A stretch of 64,000 bases of DNA from positions 2,728,001-2,792,000 of the forward strand of contig OZ243962.1 in NCBI GenBank assembly GCA_965214625.1. Direction: 5' to 3'. This stretch comes from G965214625 sp965214625. GTDB lineage: Bacteria > Pseudomonadota > Gammaproteobacteria > Arenicellales > Poriferihabitantaceae. The notes under the pieces are model-generated. The model saw only the letters and a program-made list of their open reading frames with translations. It was not told where the DNA came from and searched no databases. A program made the position numbers and the translations under genes. Shown in pieces: positions 17,663-26,296 of this stretch (positions within the stretch are counted from its first letter, which is position 1; each line of letters begins with the position of its first letter).

Positions 17663-19783
17663 TCAAGTCGTGAGCCGTCGATAGATATCCGCCACTTTGA
17701 GCGGTAATTTTCTGACTTCATCAAGCACGACAAAGCTGGCCGGACCATACATATGAGGCAGATAATCACTCGCTTCGGTGTCGATGGTAATACAGAAAGG
17801 ATGAATGCCGACATGGCGCGCCTCAAACAGTGCCTGACGCGTATCTTCGATCCCGTAATCCCCCCGATAGCCGTCATAATCGTCCGGTTTGCCGTCGGAC
17901 AGTGTGATCATGATGCGGGTACGCGCTTCGACCCGGTTCAAAATGGCCGTTAGATGGCGAATAGTGACGCCCATGCGCGTGTAGTCCTGGGGTTTCAATC
18001 CACTGATGCGGGCGCGGACCTCCCGGTTGTAGGTCTGTTCAAAGGTCTTTACCCGGTAGATGTCGCATCGATTACGGGTCATCCCGGAAAAACCATAAAT
18101 GGCGTATTGATCGCCCAACACTTCCAGTGCCTGGCACAGTAGTATCAGACTTTCCTTTTCCGCCTCGTTAATCCAGCCCTTCGTTGAGCCACTGACATCG
18201 ACCATGAAAATCACGGCCAGATCCCGGTCCACTTTCTGTAACCGTGTATACAGTCGGTCTGTCATCTCAACACCGGTTTGCATGTCTGCATAAGCAGTGA
18301 TCAGGGCATCAAGATCAATATTGTCCCCGCCAGGCTGGGCCTTGAGGATTTTCTCTTCTCCCCGCAGGGCCTCAAAGTGGCGTCGGATGTCGCTGATCAG
18401 ATGATGGTATTTATGCACTGTTTTATCAGTGAAATCATCGTAGATTGGCACAGTGTCCTGTTCCCGCAGAACACACCAGTTTTTACGGTAGGTCTGCCTT
18501 CTGAAATCCCATTCGTTATAAACAAAAGTGTCATTTTCTTGACGGGTCCCTTTCTCCATCGGTATCACTTCGGGCGGTTTTCCGTCAACGCTGCTATGCC
18601 TGACCTGTGCATCGGCCACCAGCCATTCCTCGGGTATGTTCTCCAGATCCTGAAGGATCGAGGACAAAAGACTCCTGAGTTCCGGTGGGATGGGTCGTGG
18701 CTGTCCGTCCAGGGAAAGTTGCGTGGTGTCCCCGGTGTTTTGGCCGTCGTGAGCCATTTCAACCGATGTCTGATCTTCACCGGATTGATCCGGTTCGGTC
18801 TCCGCCATTGGATCCTCCAGCATCTCTGACAGTGCCGCTTGCAGTTCATTTTTCTCAAGCTGGATCCGGTTTTCAATGGCGTTTTCACTGGCATCCAGAT
18901 CGAATCCTCCTTGATAGACGAAAGCGCCTGGCCACGGTGCCGGCAGTTCATATAAACGGGCTGTTGCGTCCAGCGTGTCCTGTACGGTGGCATCGACGGA
19001 TTCCAGTTTTTCAATCAGGTGTCGCCATGTGCTGTCATGGACCGTTGTGGCGTCCGCCAGAGTCAACATTTCCTTGGCGAGACCGGGCAACTCCCGATGG
19101 ATACAGGCATTCAGGCGGAAGGTTTCAAGTAAATTGAACAGTTTCAATGCCCGGTGCGGCTCGGCAAAGGTGGCGATGCGTTGTCGCAGGTGAGGGGCAT
19201 CCGGATGGGGTCGTTTGAAGGTGCCGAACCAGGTTTGTGCCCACAAATGGACAGCGAGCACTTTATAGAGCCGGTAATTTTGTTGCCGATCATTGAATTG
19301 ATTGATCGCTGCGGGGAGATAGAGCGTTTCGGTATCGGTGAATGAACTGTCCGCAGTCTCAATTTTAAGTTCACGTCCGGTCAGTCCACAGATAAATTTG
19401 CCGAGCACGTTTTTGACCTGTTCCAGCGTCACCGTCACATGCTTCAGGCGGAATTGCCTGGAAAAGCCTTCAATATTTTCGAATGCCGCACTGCCGGGGT
19501 ACAACCCTTCCTTGTCATACACGTCCATGGCATTGAGCAGCCATTCCCGTGTGCCCTCAGTCCCCATCAATTTCAGCGCTAAGGGGGCATGACTGACAAA
19601 CTGATACGCCATTTCCGCATTGGACTTGCGGATGATATTGGTCCAGTGCAGCGCGAACTCCTGCTGCTCCAACGGGAGGGGAATCAGCTTCCGCGCCGGC
19701 CCTGCAGACGTCCGGCGGGTGGAAAGTACCGGATCGAGGTATTCGTCCAGTGCTTGTATTATCTGATCATACGGCAGTGCCAT
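17663..19783 (-). CDS. NorD/CbbO-like von Willebrand factor A-domain protein
   Basis: A 706-residue cytoplasmic protein (ATG at 19783; a TTG at 19792 is possible). A helical N-terminal half is followed by an acidic linker near 315-350 and a C-terminal vWA domain with a complete MIDAS: DVSGSTKGW near residue 525, a conserved Thr/Asp region DYTRMGVTIRHL, and SDGKPDDYDGYRGDYGIEDT. The last block is typical of NorD and CbbO, which work with MoxR-type AAA+ partners (NorQ, CbbQ) to insert metal or remodel nitric oxide reductase or Rubisco. Here no NorQ/CbbQ, nor or cbb gene lies adjacent, so its client is unknown. Confidence 0.8.
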   Translation of the reverse strand: MALPYDQIIQALDEYLDPVLSTRRTSAGPARKLIPLPLEQQEFALHWTNIIRKSNAEMAYQFVSHAPLALKLMGTEGTREWLLNAMDVYDKEGLYPGSAAFENIEGFSRQFRLKHVTVTLEQVKNVLGKFICGLTGRELKIETADSSFTDTETLYLPAAINQFNDRQQNYRLYKVLAVHLWAQTWFGTFKRPHPDAPHLRQRIATFAEPHRALKLFNLLETFRLNACIHRELPGLAKEMLTLADATTVHDSTWRHLIEKLESVDATVQDTLDATARLYELPAPWPGAFVYQGGFDLDASENAIENRIQLEKNELQAALSEMLEDPMAETEPDQSGEDQTSVEMAHDGQNTGDTTQLSLDGQPRPIPPELRSLLSSILQDLENIPEEWLVADAQVRHSSVDGKPPEVIPMEKGTRQENDTFVYNEWDFRRQTYRKNWCVLREQDTVPIYDDFTDKTVHKYHHLISDIRRHFEALRGEEKILKAQPGGDNIDLDALITAYADMQTGVEMTDRLYTRLQKVDRDLAVIFMVDVSGSTKGWINEAEKESLILLCQALEVLGDQYAIYGFSGMTRNRCDIYRVKTFEQTYNREVRARISGLKPQDYTRMGVTIRHLTAILNRVEARTRIMITLSDGKPDDYDGYRGDYGIEDTRQALFEARHVGIHPFCITIDTEASDYLPHMYGPASFVVLDEVRKLPLKVADIYRRLTT

Positions 19784-19837
19784 CAGGGTCAATCCAAGCA
19801 GTGATCAGGTTGTCCTGTGAATCGAATGACAACGACG

Positions 19838-20932
19838 TCATACGTTAAAGCGAAAGTGCATGATGTCACCGTCTTTGACGACATAGTCCTTGCCCTCCAG
19901 TCTGAGTCGTCCCGCTTCTCTGGCCCCTTGTTCTCCCCGATAGTGGACAAAATCCGCATAGGAGATAGTTTCAGCCCGGATGAACCCCTTTTCAAAGTCA
20001 CTGTGGATGGCGCCGGCTGCCTGAGGGGCGGTTGCGCCGATCGGGACGGTCCATGCCCGTACTTCCTTTTTCCCGGCGGTAAAATAGGTTTGCAGATCCA
20101 GAAGTGTATAGCCGGTTCTGATCAGCCGGTTCAGACCGGGCTCGTCCAAGCCCATTTCGTTGAGAAACAGCACAGCCTCCTGTTCGGTGAGCTCCGACAT
20201 CTCTTGTTCAATGGTGGCGCAGATGGCGACAGTCTCAGCCTGTTCTCGTTCGGCAAGATCAATGATTTCCTGCAGCAGTGGATTATGTTCAAAACCGTTA
20301 TCACTGACATTGGCGAGATAGACGGTGGGCTTCATGGTCAGGAAAAAAAAGGGTTTCAAGATCGCTTGGTCCTGCTCGCTCAGGGTCATTGTCCTTAGGG
20401 GCGCGCCAGTATCCAAGTGAGCGATAACCGTTTCCATCAACTGCTTCAGCATGACCTGTTGCTTGTCTCCGGATTTGCTTGCTTTTTGTGCCTTGGTCAA
20501 TACTCTTTCAGCCGTTTCGATATCCGCGAGCAGGAGTTCGGTATGAATCGTTTGTATATCGGATGTCGGCGAAATCGTCTCTGTGACATGGGTGATATTG
20601 CGGTCATGGAAAGCACGCACAACATGGACAACTGCATCGACCTCCCGGATATGCGCAAGGAATCGGTTCCCCAATCCCTCTCCCTGAGAGGCGCCGGCAA
20701 CCAGGCCGGCGATATCGACAAACTCGACGGTTGTTGCCACGGTTGCCTGCGGGACAACCAGCGCAGACAGGGTCTGCAATCGGGCATCCGGTACCGCTAC
20801 CCGGCCCACATTGGGCTCAATGGTGCAAAACGGATAGTTGGCCGCTTGTGCAGAGGCGGAACGGGTCAACGCGTTAAACAGGGTTGACTTTCCCACATTC
20901 GGCAAGCCGACGATTCCACACCTAAATCCCAT
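19838..20932 (-). CDS. ychF: Ribosome-binding ATPase/GTPase YchF
   Basis: YchF (OLA1 family) is an Obg-related P-loop protein that binds ribosomes, prefers ATP and takes part in stress responses. At 364 residues it has the family length. The P-loop GLPNVGKSTLFNAL is at 9-22, the G2/G3 region includes VEFVDIAGLVAGASQGEGLGN, and the G4 position is NVSD rather than NKxD, consistent with relaxed nucleotide specificity. A coiled-coil insert and a C-terminal TGS domain ending in the basic/acidic YVVKDGDIMHFRFNV complete it. Its ATG overlaps the end of pth by 11 nt. Confidence 0.97.
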   Translation of the reverse strand: MGFRCGIVGLPNVGKSTLFNALTRSASAQAANYPFCTIEPNVGRVAVPDARLQTLSALVVPQATVATTVEFVDIAGLVAGASQGEGLGNRFLAHIREVDAVVHVVRAFHDRNITHVTETISPTSDIQTIHTELLLADIETAERVLTKAQKASKSGDKQQVMLKQLMETVIAHLDTGAPLRTMTLSEQDQAILKPFFFLTMKPTVYLANVSDNGFEHNPLLQEIIDLAEREQAETVAICATIEQEMSELTEQEAVLFLNEMGLDEPGLNRLIRTGYTLLDLQTYFTAGKKEVRAWTVPIGATAPQAAGAIHSDFEKGFIRAETISYADFVHYRGEQGAREAGRLRLEGKDYVVKDGDIMHFRFNV

Positions 20933-21545
20933 TCGTTTTCTCTTCTATTGCAGACAGGTTGTTTTTGGGTGTATGGAGGCGATTCATTGCCTTTTGGAAC
21001 TGGCCTTGCAGAATGGTTGTCATGAGTGCCATCGTTTCGCTTATCGCCTCATCAATCAGTCGGCGGTCATGTTGACTGGGCTGGCTTAAAACATAATGGA
21101 TAACATCCGATTTCGATCCAGGGTGGCCGATGCCGATACGCAGGCGGTGGAAATCGGCACTGCCCAGGCTGGGAATGATGTTTCTCAGGCCATTGTGTCC
21201 CCCATGTCCACCTCCCTGTTTCAGGCGAATCGCTCCTGTGGGGAGGTCCAGTTCGTCATGAACGATTAGAATCTGTTGGGGCATGATACGGTAGAAGGCG
21301 GCGACGGAGGCAACCGCCTGACCACTCAGATTCATATAAGTGGTCGGGGCCATTGCCCGAATCGGACGGGAATCTGACGTGAAATGACCGACTTGTGCCT
21401 TGAACTTTCTTTCCGGTGCAATTTGAAATTCAAATTGCTGTTGCAGTCGGTTCAAAAACCAAAACCCGACATTATGTCGGGTTTTGACATAGCGGTCTCC
21501 GGGATTGCCGAGTCCCGCAACCAGCGAGATACCTGATTGCATCAT
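20922..21545 (-). CDS. pth: Peptidyl-tRNA hydrolase
   Basis: Pth releases peptides from prematurely dropped peptidyl-tRNA. From the ATG at 21545 it is 207 residues; ATG 21542 is equally possible, and the upstream TTG at 21629 falls inside rplY. Catalytic and binding elements are present: VAGLGNPGDRYVKTRHNVGF with the catalytic His, the PTTYMNLSGQAV block, VHDELDLPTGAIRLKQGGGHGGHNGLRN, and FHRLRIGIGHPG. It lies 16 nt after rplY and overlaps ychF, the usual gammaproteobacterial order. Confidence 0.96.
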   Translation of the reverse strand: MMQSGISLVAGLGNPGDRYVKTRHNVGFWFLNRLQQQFEFQIAPERKFKAQVGHFTSDSRPIRAMAPTTYMNLSGQAVASVAAFYRIMPQQILIVHDELDLPTGAIRLKQGGGHGGHNGLRNIIPSLGSADFHRLRIGIGHPGSKSDVIHYVLSQPSQHDRRLIDEAISETMALMTTILQGQFQKAMNRLHTPKNNLSAIEEKTNGI

Positions 21546-21561
21546 CGCATCGGTATCGACG

Positions 21562-22224
21562 TCAGACTTCAGTATCCCCGGACTCGGCCATGGTCGTTCC
21601 CTGGTCACTGTCGGCAGGCTCTTCTTCAACAGTCATTTCAACTTTCGGCGGCAACACGGTAACTACCGCATAATCGTGCTCTTCCGTATCGTCATGCATC
21701 AGTGCGGTCAGGTTGACACCGTCTTTGAGCTGGATATCGGACAAATGCAGCGATTCGTTGAGATTGACACCAGAGACATCCAGTTCTATCAATTCAGGGA
21801 GGTCTTTCGGCAGACAGGACACCTCGACCTCAGTGATCAGATGCGAGATGATACCGCCCACTCTTGCACCGACACACTCTTCCTCGCCGGTAAAGTGAAT
21901 GGGCAGTGACATGGTGAGGATTCGTTTGTCATCCACACGCTGAAAATCGGCATGCAAAATCGTAGGCTTGTGGGGGTGTCTTTGCACATCTCTCAAGATG
22001 GCCTGTTCCTTGTTGCCATCGGTATTGATGACGATGATTGCGGAGTGGAATTCCTCTTTTTCGAGACTGTGAAAAAGGACATCGTGATTGATTGCAATAC
22101 TGATGTTTTTTTTATCTCCACCATACAGGATGGCGGGCACATCGCCTTCCCGGCGAAGGCGCCGGACGAGGCCCGTACCGGAACGGGCACGGACCCGGGC
22201 GACTAATTCAAATTGATCTGACAT
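21562..22224 (-). CDS. rplY: 50S ribosomal protein L25, long (CTC/TL5) form
   Basis: A 220-residue bL25 protein that binds 5S rRNA, with the extra C-terminal beta domain of the general stress protein CTC form; E. coli has only the 94-residue short form. The N-terminal domain starts LVARVRARSGTGLVRRLRREGDVPAILYGG, and the C-terminal domain ends in a flexible acidic tail of about 30 residues (EEEPADSDQ). It lies 26 nt after prs and 16 nt before pth within the prs-rplY-pth-ychF cluster. Confidence 0.96.
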   Translation of the reverse strand: MSDQFELVARVRARSGTGLVRRLRREGDVPAILYGGDKKNISIAINHDVLFHSLEKEEFHSAIIVINTDGNKEQAILRDVQRHPHKPTILHADFQRVDDKRILTMSLPIHFTGEEECVGARVGGIISHLITEVEVSCLPKDLPELIELDVSGVNLNESLHLSDIQLKDGVNLTALMHDDTEEHDYAVVTVLPPKVEMTVEEEPADSDQGTTMAESGDTEV

Positions 22225-22250
22225 TTTCTCGCTCTATTTTTACAGGGTGG

Positions 22251-23201
22251 TTAATCAATAAACAGGTTGCTGATGGAGTCTCCTGTCGCAATGCGACGAA
22301 TGGATTCAGCCAACAGTTCGGCCACACTCAACTGGGTTATCTTGTCGCATTCCAGGGCTTCCGGGCCAAGAGGGATCGTGTTGGTTACCAGCAACTCATC
22401 GAGTTCAGAATCGCTGATACGCTGTATTGCCGAGCCGGACAACACGGCATGAGTACAACTTGCAAGCACCTTGATTGCACCGCGCTCTTTCAGTTCCCGT
22501 GCCGCTTCGCACAGCGTGTTGGCGGTATCCACCATATCATCAATCAGAATGCAGGAACGATCCTGTACGTCGCCGATGATATGCATCACCTTGGCTTCAT
22601 TGGCCCGGGGGCGGCGTTTGTCAATAATGGCCAGGTCGGTTTCCAGTTGTTTGGCCATGGCTCTCGCTCTGACCACGCCTCCCACATCGGGTGAAATGAC
22701 GGTCGGATTGGGAAGCTGTTTCCGCCACAATTCACTCATTAAAACCGGCGAGCCGTATATGTTGTCCGTCGGAATGTCGAAAAACCCTTGAATCTGGTCG
22801 GCGTGCAGGTCCATTGTCAGGACTCTGTCCGCGCCCGCTGTTCCGATCATGGAGGCCACGAGCTTGGCGGAAATGGCCACCCTGGCAGTCCGTGGTCGAC
22901 GATCTTGCCGGGCATACCCGAAATAGGGCATGACGGCGGTAATTCTTCCTGCCGATGAACGCTTCAGCGCATCGATCATGACCAGCAGTTCCATGAGATT
23001 GTCATTGCTCGGTGCACAGGTGGATTGCAGGATGAACGCATCCCTTCCCCGGACATTTTCCATCACCTCGATATTGATTTCGCCATCACTGAAACGACCG
23101 ACAGACGTTTTGCCAAGGGGGATTCCCATGATGTGCGCCACTTCACTGGCCAAGGCCCGGTTGGCGTTACCGGTAAAAATGGTCAGATTGTCAAGTGACA
23201 C
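22251..23201 (-). CDS. prs: Ribose-phosphate pyrophosphokinase (PRPP synthetase)
   Basis: Makes phosphoribosyl pyrophosphate from ribose 5-phosphate and ATP for nucleotide, histidine, tryptophan and NAD synthesis. The start is GTG at 23201, placed by AAGAGGA at 23208-23214; earlier in-frame codons lie within the tRNA gene. The 316-residue length is standard. Seen are GRFSDGEINIEVMENVRGRD near 35-54, the flexible-loop region YFGYARQDRR, DLHADQIQGFFDIPTDN, and the PRPP-binding loop IDDMVDTANTL. It begins 21 nt after the tRNA-Gln 3' end, so both may be on one transcript. Confidence 0.97.
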   Translation of the reverse strand: MSLDNLTIFTGNANRALASEVAHIMGIPLGKTSVGRFSDGEINIEVMENVRGRDAFILQSTCAPSNDNLMELLVMIDALKRSSAGRITAVMPYFGYARQDRRPRTARVAISAKLVASMIGTAGADRVLTMDLHADQIQGFFDIPTDNIYGSPVLMSELWRKQLPNPTVISPDVGGVVRARAMAKQLETDLAIIDKRRPRANEAKVMHIIGDVQDRSCILIDDMVDTANTLCEAARELKERGAIKVLASCTHAVLSGSAIQRISDSELDELLVTNTIPLGPEALECDKITQLSVAELLAESIRRIATGDSISNLFID

Positions 23202-23221
23202 CGAATTTCCTCTTGGAATCG

Positions 23222-23298
23222 TGGCTGGGGTGGGAGGATTCGAACCTCCGAATGCCGGAATCAAAATCCGGTGCCTTAGGCCACTTGGCTACACCCCA
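23222..23298 (-). tRNA. tRNA-Gln (anticodon UUG)
   Basis: A full cloverleaf on the minus strand: acceptor TGGGGTG pairs with CACCCCA, the anticodon arm is CCGGA-TTTTGAT-TCCGG giving anticodon TTG, the T arm contains GGTTCGAATCC, and CCA is encoded (23222-23224). The sequence closely resembles E. coli tRNA-Gln. It sits just upstream of prs on the same strand. Confidence 0.96.
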
Positions 23299-24102
23299 AT
23301 TGTATTCAGCGTTTATCCCCATTGCCGGTACAGACGGGCCGTTTTCTTCTGTCATTGACTCGAATAACACAATCAAAACCGATAATCTAGTTGAGGTTTC
23401 AGAAAGGGTCAATAAAACAATAATTTAAGTGCTTGCGCACTGATTTTTTAAGCTATCAAAAACGGAAGGTCAGCGGCCAGCTGTGTCAGGTCTATTATAA
23501 TTCAATTTCGGCGGTAGAAGAAACCGCCGTATTGTGATCGCCAAGGTGGTTTGTGTCAATGTTTAATTGTGGCCCTGTGGGGTTATCTGTTCAATGAAAC
23601 TGTTCCGGATTATACACACGGAATCCGCCGACTTTGATGAGGACGATTCAATCAGTAGTAAGCGGGTGATTAAGACGTATTGCTTGGTTGTGTGCTGCGA
23701 AGGGGTGATTCCCGCGATGTGATCTGTGTGACTCGTTGTGTGCCATGTACGGTCATCACTAACCGCGCAGTGCTCACCTAGCATGATCGGTTGTCAGTCA
23801 TCCCCAGCTGTATTGACAACTTAGATTTCCACCTGGCTGTGAGGACTGTGAGGCCAGTCCAGTCTCAATGGGAAGGGAGTGCCCTGACATCATGTAATTC
23901 TTTTATCGATCACTTCCCATCGTGTCAATACCTCCCGTAGGTATCTCGACACCGGTAAGCGTTGACTGGTTGGAGCGAAAGTCAGGCAGACTACGATGCA
24001 ATGTTACGTAGAATAAGTTAACAAGTTTTTATTTAATAGTTGACAATATGGGTTTCTTGATTTTCAATCGTAACGAAATTATCAATCGGGTGTTAAAGCG
24101 CA
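23299..24102. other. Long intergenic region with hairpins, no gene supported
   Basis: About 800 nt, the largest gap in the window. It is AT-richer than its surroundings. Two hairpins stand out: CGGCGGT/ACCGCCG (23509-23529) and GGACTG/CAGTCC (23843-23860); neither has a T-run. A 73-codon minus frame at 23563-23784 has no ribosome binding site and no recognisable product. The left part must carry the tRNA-Gln promoter; the right part carries the promoter noted at 24040. Confidence 0.5.
24040..24068 (+). promoter_or_regulatory. Candidate sigma70 promoter for the HTH-GHKL-STAS gene
   Basis: A perfect -35 hexamer TTGACA (24040-24045) and a partial -10 TTCAAT (24063-24068) are 17 bp apart, 34 bp upstream of the ATG at 24103. 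Confidence 0.4.
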
Positions 24103-25164
24103 ATGGTCAATACTATGAGGCAAGGCGAGGCAATCAGGCGGTATATACTTGATCATGTCGATCAGTCACCCAACCATATCGCGAAGTTGACGGCAGGAGA
24201 CTTCAAGATTACCCGACAGGCTGTCAACAAGCATCTGAAACAGCTCGTTAAAGAGGGGATACTTGAACGAACCGGGACGACCTCCGGTATCCGGTACCAA
24301 CTGGTTTCCCGGTTGAACTGGCATGCAGCCTATCCGATTGATACCGGTTTGGAGGAGCATGTTATCTGGGACCGCGATATCAGCGACAAGGTCTCTGCAT
24401 TGCCAATGAATGTGAAGGATATCTGGTATTACGGTTTTAGCGAGATATTCAACAACGCCATCGAACACGCTGAAGGTTCGCAAATTGACGTGTTGATCAA
24501 TGGGACTGCGGCCGGGACAGAAATGATGATATCGGATGATGGTTACGGTATCTTCAGGAAAATCAAAAACGCGACCGGGTTGCCTGATGAGCGCTCTGCA
24601 GTACTGGAACTTGCGAAAGGGAAGCTGACGACCGACCCGGATCATCACACCGGCGAGGGCATCTTCTTCACGTCCAGAATATTTGATTTCTTCGAGATCC
24701 TGTCCGGGAAGATTTATTTTGCCCATGCATTTGGAGAACCGGAAGATTGGATCAGCGAAGATAAGTCTTCGTCACAAGATGGCACGTGTGTTCGGATGAA
24801 AATAAACAACCATTCGACGAGGACGGTAAATGAAATTTTCGACAGGCATACCAGCGGAGATGACTACGGATTTACGAAAACGGTCATTCCAATAAGAATC
24901 GCAGCCTACGGGAATGACAAACTCATCTCCCGTTCCTTGGCAAGACGGGTGGTGGCACGGCTTGACCTTTTCAATGTGATCCTGTTTGATTTCAATGGGG
25001 TCGAGTTCATAGGCCAGGCCTTTGCCGATGAAATCTTCCGTGTATTTGCCAAACAGCATCCGCAACTTGAACTGGTGCCGGTCAATACCGGCCCACAGAT
25101 ACAGAAAATGATCGATAGGGTATGCCTCCGTCATCGACTTAACGTCGCAGAACACACCGAATAG
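24103..25164 (+). CDS. Winged-helix / GHKL-ATPase / STAS-like (DUF4325) regulator
   Basis: A 353-residue soluble protein with three parts. Residues about 5-68 form a winged helix (ITRQAVNKHLKQLVKEGILERTG). Residues about 105-235 form a GHKL ATPase: N-box SEIFNNAIEHA (113-123), G1 DDGYGI (145-150) and G2 GEGIFF (184-189); no dimerisation/phospho-acceptor helix is seen, so it is more like an anti-sigma kinase (RsbW/SpoIIAB) than a sensor kinase. Residues about 262-345 match the STAS-like DUF4325 (FDFNGVEFIGQAFADEIFR). The fusion suggests a DNA-binding regulator with built-in kinase and antagonist domains. No partner gene adjoins. The start at 24103 is uncertain; ATG 24115 is an alternative. Confidence 0.8.
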   Translation: MVNTMRQGEAIRRYILDHVDQSPNHIAKLTAGDFKITRQAVNKHLKQLVKEGILERTGTTSGIRYQLVSRLNWHAAYPIDTGLEEHVIWDRDISDKVSALPMNVKDIWYYGFSEIFNNAIEHAEGSQIDVLINGTAAGTEMMISDDGYGIFRKIKNATGLPDERSAVLELAKGKLTTDPDHHTGEGIFFTSRIFDFFEILSGKIYFAHAFGEPEDWISEDKSSSQDGTCVRMKINNHSTRTVNEIFDRHTSGDDYGFTKTVIPIRIAAYGNDKLISRSLARRVVARLDLFNVILFDFNGVEFIGQAFADEIFRVFAKQHPQLELVPVNTGPQIQKMIDRVCLRHRLNVAEHTE

Positions 25165-25286
25165 CCGGGATCCCCTGTGAAATGATTTTTGAAAAGTCCT
25201 GAACGACTGACCAGAAAACACGATTTCTTTGCCCGAATTTTGCTAGACTTGAGAAATTCCCATTGTGATTTGATTGCACAGCGCTG

Positions 25287-26246
25287 ATGTCGATTAAGAA
25301 TGATTATGCCTTTACCGCCGAGTCGTTGACGGGCGCCACACCGGAATACAACTATGCGGGGGCACTGAGTTTTGCAAGAAGAAAATATACCAAGGATTTG
25401 ACCGAGGCTGAATTGGCGATTACCGGGATTCCTTTCGATACGGCGACCACCAACCGCCCTGGAACCCGATTCGGGCCGCGGGGTATCCGGGCCGCATCAA
25501 CCGAAGTGGCATGGCAACGTAACTGGCCATGGGAGTTTGATGCCTTTGAACGACTCAAAACCATTGATTACGGGGATTGTTTTTTCGATCACGGGCAGCC
25601 GCAGAATGTTCCCCGGGAAATCGAGGCCCATGCGGACAGGATACTGGGAAGCGGAACAGCCATGCTGTCATTGGGGGGTGATCACTTTCTCACATTGCCT
25701 TTGTTGAGGGCCCATGCAAAAAAACACGGTCCCCTGTCGTTATTGCACTTTGATGCCCATACCGATACCTGGGAGGATGAAACGGGGCGGATCGACCATG
25801 GCACGATGTTCTTTCATGCCGTGAACGAGGGACTGGTGGTGCCGGAGCGATCGGTGCAGGTGGGTATTCGAACCACCAATGACAAGCCGATGGGGTTCAA
25901 TGTGTTATCGGCCGATTGGGTCCATCGGCATTCCATCTCCGATCTCGTCGCGGAAATCAAAACAATACTGCGCAACCGCAAGACCTATCTGACGTTCGAT
26001 ATCGATTGTGTCGATCCGGCTTTTGCTCCCGGGACCGGGACCCCGGTTTGTGGAGGATTGAGTTCTTCGCAGGCACTGCAAACATTACGGGAGCTCAGAG
26101 GAATCAATCTGGTTGGCATGGATGTGGTCGAGGTGTCGCCACCTTATGACAACGCCGAGGTGACCTCGCTGTTGGGTGCGACGATCGCGTATGATCTGAT
26201 TGCGTTGTATGCGGCCCGACACAAACTGGGTGAAAAAATCCAATAG
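25287..26246 (+). CDS. speB: Agmatinase / arginase-family ureohydrolase
   Basis: A 319-residue member of the ureohydrolase family, most like agmatinase (agmatine to putrescine and urea). The two-Mn2+ site is complete: H133 in GGDHF, D156, H158 and D160 in FDAHTDT, and D238 and D240 in FDIDCVDPAFAPG. The GTGTPVCGGL loop after the metal site is typical of agmatinases, although guanidinobutyrase and related enzymes share it. It follows the HTH-GHKL gene by 122 nt and converges on ispE. With the SpuC-like and PuuA-like genes near 59-64 kb it points to a polyamine pathway. Confidence 0.85.
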   Translation: MSIKNDYAFTAESLTGATPEYNYAGALSFARRKYTKDLTEAELAITGIPFDTATTNRPGTRFGPRGIRAASTEVAWQRNWPWEFDAFERLKTIDYGDCFFDHGQPQNVPREIEAHADRILGSGTAMLSLGGDHFLTLPLLRAHAKKHGPLSLLHFDAHTDTWEDETGRIDHGTMFFHAVNEGLVVPERSVQVGIRTTNDKPMGFNVLSADWVHRHSISDLVAEIKTILRNRKTYLTFDIDCVDPAFAPGTGTPVCGGLSSSQALQTLRELRGINLVGMDVVEVSPPYDNAEVTSLLGATIAYDLIALYAARHKLGEKIQ

Positions 26247-26296
26247 CGGTTATGAGCGACACCCTGGCTGGTTGCCGACAGTGTGCCCGTTATCGA

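Noticed and set aside
23563..23784. A 73-codon minus frame in the large gap
   Set aside because: No ribosome binding site, no recognisable features and a biased composition.
23299..26296. Integrative island at tRNA-Gln
   Set aside because: The inserted genes lie on the 5' side of the tRNA, no integrase is present, and no repeat of the tRNA 3' end was seen.
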